In this document: in pieces, positions 59,205-64,000 of the stretch
How the letters are laid out: every line of letters begins with the position of its first letter
Position numbering within the stretch: position 1 is the stretch's first letter
Assembly (NCBI RefSeq): GCF_000022025.1
Contig: NC_011886.1
Coordinates: forward strand, 1,808,980-1,872,979
From: Pseudarthrobacter chlorophenolicus A6
GTDB taxonomy: Bacteria; Actinomycetota; Actinomycetes; Actinomycetales; Micrococcaceae
Direction of reading: 5' to 3'
Length of the DNA stretch: 64,000 bases
The notes under the pieces: model-generated
The model's input: the letters and a program-made list of their open reading frames with translations, nothing else
Told to the model about the DNA's origin: nothing
The model's database searches: none
Position numbers and translations under genes: made by a program

Positions 59205-60242
59205 TTGGTACAGATCGAACAGCTTGCGGCGCGCACTCCTGCAGTGTCGGTGAACGAACTCCTTAAGGGTTTCTATCCATCGCCGCGGTTTGGCCAGGTG
59301 TCCTTCGCCAGCTACCGTCCGGACCCGAAGCAGCCCAGCCAGGCTGCTGCCGTCCAGGCCCTGGAGGGGTTTGCCGGCAACGTGGCACCGTCTGACGGCG
59401 GCGGGCTCTTCAAAAAACTGTTCGGCAAGAAGGACAGCTCGCGTGCCGGCATCTACCTGGACGGCGGATTCGGCGTGGGCAAGACCCACCTCCTCGCTTC
59501 GCTGTGGCACGCCGCCCCCGGACCGAAGGCCTTCGGCACGTTCGTGGAGTACACCAACCTGGTGGGCGCCCTGTCTTTCCGCAAGACCGTGGATGCGCTG
59601 AGCAGCTACAAGCTGGTGTGCATCGACGAGTTCGAGCTCGACGATCCCGGCGACACCGTCCTGATGTCCCGGCTCATGCGCGAACTGGCCGACGCCGGCG
59701 TGAAGCTGGCTGCCACCTCCAACACCCTGCCCGGCTCCCTGGGTGACGGCCGCTTCGCCGCCGTGGATTTCCAGCGCGAGATCCAGGTCCTGGCGGACCA
59801 GTTCGACGTTATCCGCATTGACGGCGAAGACTTCCGACACCGCGGCTTGCCGGCAGCGCCGGCCCCGTTGAAGAACAGCGAACTGTCCTCCCACATGAAG
59901 GCCGAGTTCGACGGCAAGACGGTGGCCCAGGACGAGTTCAGCACCCTGATCCACCACCTCGCGGGCGTGCACCCCAGCCGGTACCGCCAGCTCATCGACG
60001 GGATCGACGGCGTGGTGTGGCGCAACGTGGAAACCATCACCGAGCAGTCCGTGGCGCTGCGGTTCGTTGTCCTGGCAGACCGTCTCTACGACAAGGACGT
60101 CCCCATCCTCGCGAGCGGCGTGCCGTTCGACAAGCTCTTCACCGAGGAAATGATGGCCGGCGGCTACATGAAGAAGTACTTCCGTGCCGTGTCCAGGCTC
60201 ACCGCGCTGGCCCGCGAAGGCCAGAACCACGAACCGTCCTAG
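59205..60242 (+). CDS. zapE: Cell division protein ZapE (AFG1-like ATPase)
   Basis: A 345-residue AAA-type ATPase of the ZapE/AFG1 family, linked to Z-ring dynamics. Walker A GGFGVGKTHLL near residue 87, Walker B LVCIDEFELDD near 140, and a sensor segment AATSNTLPG. The TTG at 59205 is the only good start; TATCCT at 59164-59169 could be the -10, giving a short leader. It is divergent from the rhodanese gene. Confidence 0.9.
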   Translation: MVQIEQLAARTPAVSVNELLKGFYPSPRFGQVSFASYRPDPKQPSQAAAVQALEGFAGNVAPSDGGGLFKKLFGKKDSSRAGIYLDGGFGVGKTHLLASLWHAAPGPKAFGTFVEYTNLVGALSFRKTVDALSSYKLVCIDEFELDDPGDTVLMSRLMRELADAGVKLAATSNTLPGSLGDGRFAAVDFQREIQVLADQFDVIRIDGEDFRHRGLPAAPAPLKNSELSSHMKAEFDGKTVAQDEFSTLIHHLAGVHPSRYRQLIDGIDGVVWRNVETITEQSVALRFVVLADRLYDKDVPILASGVPFDKLFTEEMMAGGYMKKYFRAVSRLTALAREGQNHEPS

Positions 60243-60250
60243 CGCCTCCG

Positions 60251-60270
60251 GCGGGGCTTCGCTGCCCCGC
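60251..60270. terminator. Hairpin between convergent zapE and benE
   Basis: A perfect 7-bp stem GCGGGGC / GCCCCGC with the loop TTCGCT starts 9 bp after the zapE stop and can act on both strands. It has no T tract. Confidence 0.55.
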
Positions 60271-60293
60271 GCGGTGGCCCTCGCCGGCGACTC

Positions 60294-61550
60294 CTAGGCG
60301 CCGTCCTCCGCGCCTGCGGGCCCGCCGTCCAGCAGTTCCCGCTCCCGGCGGGGGACCAGCAGCGTCCTGACCAGCAGGCCGGCAAGGAGCGCCCAGAACG
60401 CCGGGCCTATCCCGGCGAACGCGAGCCCCGAAGCGGCCATCAGGAACGTGACTGCCGGGGCGATGCGGTCCTCGGCATCAGCCAGCGCCGACGAGACGGA
60501 CGCCGCCAGCGTGCCCAGGAGCGCCAGCCCGGCCACCGCTTCCAGCATGCCCGCCGGGGCTGCAGTGACCAGGGTGACCAGCGCGGCCGAGAATGCGGCC
60601 AGGACCAGGTAGGCCAGCCCGGAGGTAAAACCTGCAACCCAGCGCCTGCTGCGGTTGCTTCCGGCTTCCTCACCGGCAGCAAGGGCAGCGCTCAATGCGG
60701 CAAGGTTGATGGCATGGCCGCCGAACGGCGCGCCCAGGACGGTGCCGGCACCTGTCACCAGCATCGATGCCCGCCACGGCGTGGAAAAGCCGAACGAGCG
60801 CAGCACCGCCACGCCCGGAACGTTCTGGGACGCCATGGTGACCACGAACAACGGCAGGGCAATGCCCACCATGGCCTGCAGGCTGAAGGACGGCGTGGTC
60901 CACACGAGTTGCGGCAGCACCCCGCCCGTTCCTGGTCCCGTGCCGGTGGCAGCCAAGGAGAAGGCGATCACTCCCAACGCCACGAGAAGTGCCGCGGGCA
61001 CAGCCCAGCGCGGGGCGAACTTCATCATGAGCAGCCAGCAGGCAATGACCGGAGCCACGAAAAGCGGAACGGTACCCAGGGCGGTAAACGGAGCCAGGCA
61101 TAGCTGCAGCAGGACTCCGGCCAGCATTGCCTGGGCGAGTGACGCGGGGATCCGCGCCATCAGCCGGCCGAGGGCAGGGATAAGCCCGGTCAGTGCTATC
61201 AGCACCCCGGCGGCAAGGAAGGCTCCGACGGCGGCCGGCCAGCCGCCGTCGGGCGTTCCGGAGGTGGCGAGCAGCGCTGCGCCCGGCGTGGACCAGGCAA
61301 GCGTGACCGGTACTTTGGACCGCCAGGCAAGCAGCAGGACGCCGACGCCGACGGTCAGGGTCAGGGCCAGCAGTCCAGAGGCAGCCTGGGCCGGGTCGGC
61401 ACCTACTGCCTTAAGCCCGGCGAGGACGACGGCGAAGGACGATGTGAACCCCACCAGGGCCGTGACAACACCCGCAACAACTGGCCGGGAATCGAACGTG
61501 GAAGTACTGGCCGAACGGCCGGTGGAGGTGGGTGCGGAAGACTTCGCCAT
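60294..61550 (-). CDS. benE: BenE-family benzoate/H+ symporter-like transporter
   Basis: A 418-residue membrane transporter of the BenE family with about 12 helices. Typical segments are VPVTLAWSTPGAALL, GLIPALGRLMARIP and FGGHAINLAALSAAL. Relatives import benzoate, but no catabolic genes are nearby, so the substrate is uncertain. The ATG lies exactly 6 nt after TAACCT, so the mRNA is probably leaderless. Confidence 0.87.
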   Translation of the reverse strand: MAKSSAPTSTGRSASTSTFDSRPVVAGVVTALVGFTSSFAVVLAGLKAVGADPAQAASGLLALTLTVGVGVLLLAWRSKVPVTLAWSTPGAALLATSGTPDGGWPAAVGAFLAAGVLIALTGLIPALGRLMARIPASLAQAMLAGVLLQLCLAPFTALGTVPLFVAPVIACWLLMMKFAPRWAVPAALLVALGVIAFSLAATGTGPGTGGVLPQLVWTTPSFSLQAMVGIALPLFVVTMASQNVPGVAVLRSFGFSTPWRASMLVTGAGTVLGAPFGGHAINLAALSAALAAGEEAGSNRSRRWVAGFTSGLAYLVLAAFSAALVTLVTAAPAGMLEAVAGLALLGTLAASVSSALADAEDRIAPAVTFLMAASGLAFAGIGPAFWALLAGLLVRTLLVPRRERELLDGGPAGAEDGA

Positions 61551-61556
61551 ACCGGC

Positions 61557-61562
61557 AGGTTA
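61557..61562 (-). promoter_or_regulatory. Leaderless -10 hexamer of benE
   Basis: TAACCT on the minus strand, then GCCGGT (6 nt), then the ATG at 61550, with no Shine-Dalgarno. Confidence 0.55.
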
Positions 61563-61685
61563 TCCGGGGTTGCGGCCCGGGTGGCAATTGTGGAGCGCGA
61601 TGCACCCCTGGGCGTCCTGGCCGGCGGCCAGGCCATCGCCCGGGCCAGCCGCGCCGGCCGGCTGTCCGGGCTATTAAACGCCAAA

Positions 61686-61719
61686 GGCGCGGGTGCCGCC
61701 TCCCGGCGGGACCCGCGCC
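61686..61719 (-). terminator. Long hairpin terminator after the antitoxin gene
   Basis: A 9-bp stem GGCGCGGGT / ACCCGCGCC encloses a further CCGCC/GGCGG stem. On the minus strand it is followed by TTTGGCGTTTAAT, a T-rich tail, so it should end transcription from the gene at 61757-62020. Confidence 0.75.
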
Positions 61720-61756
61720 CTGTTGACGTGCTGGGGCAATGCCCCGGCCGAGATCC

Positions 61757-62020
61757 TTACGGAGTCCTGTCAGCCGGCGGTGCCGGGTTGACGGGATTGA
61801 CCGGGGGGACCTGCTCTGCGGCAGGTGCCTGGCCAGGGGTCCCATTCTTGTCCACGAGCTTGGAAGCGCCATCCTGGATCTTGTCGACGTGGCCGGCGTA
61901 CTTGCCACCGGTCTTCTGGTCGACGAAATCGCCGGCTTTGGTGATGCCGTCCTTGATGGTCTGCTCGTTTCCGCGGATAAGACCCTGTGCCTTGCCCTTT
62001 AGATCGTCAATCAGTCCCAC
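61757..62020 (-). CDS. Rv0909-type putative antitoxin
   Basis: An 87-residue, lysine-rich soluble protein with the pattern of the actinobacterial Rv0909/MT0933 antitoxin family: GLIDDLKGKAQGLI at the start, then KDGITKAGDFVDQKTGGKYA and HVDKIQDGASKLVD, and a Pro-rich tail. In M. tuberculosis the partner toxin Rv0910 is adjacent; no such gene is adjacent here. The GTG at 62020 is chosen because GGGAGG ends about 6 nt upstream. A role as an antitoxin is by family resemblance only. Confidence 0.78.
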   Translation of the reverse strand: MGLIDDLKGKAQGLIRGNEQTIKDGITKAGDFVDQKTGGKYAGHVDKIQDGASKLVDKNGTPGQAPAAEQVPPVNPVNPAPPADRTP

Positions 62021-62162
62021 GAGCACCTCCCTTCGGTCGCGGAGCCAGGTCGCTCCTTGCGCAATCGATCCTAGACCCGCGGGAGGGCAGTTCCAAGGAG
62101 ATTGGAGAGATTTGGCGTTCGCCCGCAGCGGATGACCTCCAACAGGGCAATAAAAAGGCAAC

Positions 62163-62188
62163 AAAAAAGCAGCTCTTTACGAGCTGCT
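62163..62188 (-). terminator. Intrinsic terminator of the tRNA operon
   Basis: AGCAGCTC-GTAAA-GAGCTGCT is a perfect 8-bp stem followed on the minus strand by TTTTTT. It starts 8 bp after the last tRNA-Val and is the clearest rho-independent terminator in the window. Confidence 0.92.
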
Positions 62189-62195
62189 GTGAGTG

Positions 62196-62267
62196 TGGGC
62201 GATACTGGGATCGAACCAGTGACCTCTTCCGTGTCAGGGAAGCGCGCTACCGCTGCGCCAATCGCCC
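62196..62267 (-). tRNA. tRNA-Val(GAC), copy 2
   Basis: A 72-nt cloverleaf with acceptor stem GGGCGAT / ATCGCCC, discriminator A and anticodon GAC in a CTTCC / GGAAG stem. CCA is not encoded. Identical to the copy at 62430; last gene of the minus-strand tRNA operon. Confidence 0.96.
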
Positions 62268-62305
62268 GGAAACCGGAGGACCGGCCAATGGGTTGTAAAA
62301 AAGAG

Positions 62306-62378
<73 letters not shown>

Positions 62379-62429
62379 AATTGCGTTCCGGCCGGAGCCG
62401 GACTGCTGTTGGCAAGTTTCCTTGCCGAG

Positions 62430-62501
62430 TGGGCGATACTGGGATCGAACCAGTGACCTCTTCCGTGTCAGGGAAGCGCGCTACCGCTGCGCCAATCGCC
62501 C
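62430..62501 (-). tRNA. tRNA-Val(GAC), copy 1
   Basis: A 72-nt tRNA identical to the gene at 62196: anticodon GAC, discriminator A, no encoded CCA. Confidence 0.96.
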
Positions 62502-62543
62502 ATGCTGATTCGGAGGGTATCCGAAAAACCATGGTTTTCACCG

Positions 62544-62614
62544 AGGTGGGTACGGGATTCGAACCCGTGTATACGGCTTTGCAGGCCGCTGCCTCGCCTC
62601 TCGGCCAACCCACC
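62544..62614 (-). tRNA. tRNA-Cys(GCA)
   Basis: A 71-nt tRNA with acceptor GGTGGGT / ACCCACC, discriminator T as expected for Cys, and the anticodon loop CTGCAAA giving anticodon GCA. It is the only Cys tRNA seen here, between Gly and Val genes. Confidence 0.95.
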
Positions 62615-62659
62615 GTGTAAGCCCCGGTTTAGCAACCGTTGCCGTGACAGTGTCCTGCG

Positions 62660-62732
<73 letters not shown>

Positions 62733-62789
62733 AGTTTGGAGGTTTGATTCCTTGCCGTTTCGGCATTTCCTCGCTTCCAACGAGTAAAA

Positions 62790-62818
62790 ACAATATAGGA
62801 GGTTCCGGGAAAGTCCAA
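62790..62818 (-). promoter_or_regulatory. Promoter of the minus-strand tRNA operon
   Basis: On the minus strand TTGGAC (62818-62813) is followed after 17 nt by TATTGT (62795-62790), a good sigma-70 match. Transcription would start about 50 bp before the first tRNA. Confidence 0.7.
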
Positions 62819-63017
62819 ATCGGCTGGTCCGGCTGCTTCGCTCATGCCCCTGCATCCCAGTAATGGCGCGGGATGGAGCGACTTACAAGCATGTAATTCC
62901 TGCATCCCGGGCCGCCCTTGCCGCTGCGGCATGTAGGAATGTGGAGTGTGTATCAATGGACGGGCGGCGGAAACGGGGCATCCCGCGGGGCGTTCTTCGG
63001 GAGCCGGAGGCCGATTT

Positions 63018-63045
63018 TTGAAATGGCCTCCGGGTGGGCTAGCAT
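63018..63045 (+). promoter_or_regulatory. Promoter of tRNA-Val(CAC)
   Basis: TTGAAA (63018-63023), 16-nt spacer, TAGCAT (63040-63045). The -35 lies in the loop of a perfect 9-bp inverted repeat CCGGAGGCC / GGCCTCCGG (63004-63033). The predicted start is about 6 nt before the tRNA. Confidence 0.7.
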
Positions 63046-63057
63046 TCAAATGCATCG

Positions 63058-63129
63058 GGGCGATTGGCGCAGTGGTAGCGCGCTTCGTTCACACCGAAGA
63101 GGTCACTGGTTCGAACCCAGTATCGCCCA
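63058..63129 (+). tRNA. tRNA-Val(CAC)
   Basis: A 72-nt tRNA with acceptor GGGCGAT / ATCGCCC, anticodon CAC in a CTTCG / CGAAG stem, discriminator A. Outside the anticodon arm it differs from the Val(GAC) genes at only two positions, so they are close paralogues. It has its own promoter and terminator. Confidence 0.96.
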
Positions 63130-63136
63130 CCGCATA

Positions 63137-63177
63137 AGGTCCGTTTCCGCTCATCAGCAGCGGAGGCGGACCTTTTT
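63137..63177 (+). terminator. Terminator of tRNA-Val(CAC)
   Basis: AGGTCCG and CGGACCT pair around an inner CCGCT/AGCGG stem, followed by TTTTT. It starts 8 bp after the tRNA. Confidence 0.88.
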
Positions 63178-63234
63178 CATGCCCGGGCCTTGTTCCCGGA
63201 GATGTTGTCGGACCCCTGTGAAAGAGTCTTTTGT

Positions 63235-64000
63235 ATGACTGATCCGCTCCTCGCCCATGCCACCGAATATGGCCGGATGTATGCCCGGTCCACGTCGGAG
63301 CAGTTCTCCGTGCCTTCCATCACCACAGTCATCAGCCAACAGCCGCATGGCCTGGACGGCTGGTTTGGCTACATGGGGGCAAGCAGCCTGGCCAAGGACC
63401 CGCTGTTGTCCGATTGCCTGGGCAGCCCTGCAAAGATCAAACAGGCCATCAACCGGGCGGCCAAGGCCGCTGAGGCTTATCGGGACGATGCCGCGCGCCG
63501 CGGGGACCGTGTCCACACCTACTGCGAGCAGGTTGCCCTGCGCGCACTGGGACGTCCGCATGCCATGAAGGAAGCGCGGGAGGCGCTGGCCGCCAACGGG
63601 GAGGAAGCCTTCGCCGTACGGTTCGATGAATGGTGGGACCTTTTCCGGGTGGAGCCCCTCGCTCCGGAAATCACTGTGTGGAACAAGGCAGTGGGGTACG
63701 CCGGCACCCTGGACCTGGTGGCACGGATTAATGGCCGCATCTGCCTCATCGACTACAAAACCAAGGGCACTACCCGGGACGGCCAGGTCAAATCCCTCGA
63801 CGACAAAGTGGTGATGCAGCTGGTAGCCGGCATGAAGGCCGAGGAGAGCCTGGTGGATCCGGTGGCCGGAACCTGGGAACCGTGGAAGTACGGGGAAGAC
63901 CCTGTCCTGCTGGCGGTGGCCATTGGCGAAACAGAGGTCCGCCCGGTGCGGGCCAACCCCGAGGTCCTCAAGCACCACTGGTGGAAGTTCTGCGCACTGC
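63235..64000 (+). CDS. PD-(D/E)XK nuclease superfamily protein (RecB/Cas4-like), truncated by the window end
   Basis: The first 255 residues of an open frame that continues past the window. The nuclease motifs appear in order: GDRVHTYCEQ with His94 and Glu98, Glu145 in APEITVW, Asp160 in GTLDLV, and Asp173-x-Lys175 in LIDYKTKG. This set matches RecB/Cas4-type and phage-exonuclease-like proteins. No Cas genes or repeats are nearby, so a CRISPR role is unlikely; DNA repair or recombination is more probable. AAAGAG lies 8 nt before the ATG as a weak ribosome site. Confidence 0.8.
   Translation, partial: MTDPLLAHATEYGRMYARSTSEQFSVPSITTVISQQPHGLDGWFGYMGASSLAKDPLLSDCLGSPAKIKQAINRAAKAAEAYRDDAARRGDRVHTYCEQVALRALGRPHAMKEAREALAANGEEAFAVRFDEWWDLFRVEPLAPEITVWNKAVGYAGTLDLVARINGRICLIDYKTKGTTRDGQVKSLDDKVVMQLVAGMKAEESLVDPVAGTWEPWKYGEDPVLLAVAIGETEVRPVRANPEVLKHHWWKFCAL

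Larger units (their letters stand above)
62733..63057. other. Gap between divergent tRNA units
   Basis: No protein gene is supported in this 325-bp stretch. It holds the promoter of the minus tRNA operon, the promoter of tRNA-Val(CAC), and an imperfect inverted repeat (ATTCCTGCAT at 62896 / ATGTAGGAAT at 62931). CTGCATCCC occurs twice (near 62848 and 62900). Confidence 0.6.

Noticed and set aside
63235..64000. Cas4 of a CRISPR system
   Set aside because: No repeats, spacers or other cas genes are present in the window; the fold is shared with many repair and phage nucleases.

Overview
The window looks like chromosome of a high-GC actinobacterium of the family Micrococcaceae, most likely Arthrobacter or Pseudarthrobacter. 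Reasons: very high GC with strong GC3 bias, mycothiol chemistry (mycothione reductase), the actinobacterial divisome protein SepH, several actinobacteria-restricted DUF families (DUF3000, DUF3093, DUF3159, DUF3710, DUF5998, DUF6421, DUF7455), a fused CydDC, and many start codons placed about 6 nt after a TANNNT -10 hexamer, as in leaderless transcription. It reads as conserved core genome. I see no prophage, insertion sequence or CRISPR array.

Layout. 0-15 kb: the type IIA topoisomerase subunits parE (+) and parC (-) lie about 9 kb apart on opposite strands. Between them are a BlaI repressor/M56 protease pair and a divergent cytochrome bd operon cydA-cydB-cydDC, with three near-identical 17-bp palindromes in the gap. 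14-20 kb: a GNAT/acyl-CoA-ligase fusion, DUF5998, an alkaline-phosphatase-family enzyme and thymidine kinase. 20-27 kb: a DUF222/HNH protein, sepH, then DUF3093 (-) and dut-DUF3710-OB-DUF3159 (+). 27-32 kb: two RCK/TrkA potassium-gating proteins divergent from a KimA-like permease, then a TRAM RNA methyltransferase. 32-40 kb: aconitase with a broken reading frame, dxs, DUF402, a WGR-like small protein, an aldo/keto reductase and a nucleoside hydrolase. 40-45 kb: mycothione reductase divergent from a complete ECF vitamin-type importer (S, T, fused A). 45-55.6 kb: a minus-strand run with fadBA, an RNase D-like protein, DUF3000, threonine aldolase, SDR, DUF6421, msrB and a USP-like protein. 55.7-62 kb: alpha/beta hydrolase, a sulfur-transfer set (rhodanese, SufE, YbaK), zapE, benE and an orphan Rv0909-type antitoxin. 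62-63.2 kb: six tRNA genes (Gly, Cys, Val, Gly, Val on minus; Val-CAC on plus). The window ends inside a PD-(D/E)XK nuclease.

Functional themes: oxygen-limited respiration under a predicted BlaI/M56 switch, potassium homeostasis, TCA cycle and isoprenoid entry, beta-oxidation, thiol/redox repair and Fe-S sulfur delivery. The most interesting signals are regulatory: the BlaI-type operators at cydA, divergent promoters whose -10 hexamers overlap on the two strands, an ECF leader with two alternative pairing partners, and a perfect palindrome over the fadAB promoter. The aconitase frameshift falls in adjacent C and G homopolymers and may be a sequence error.
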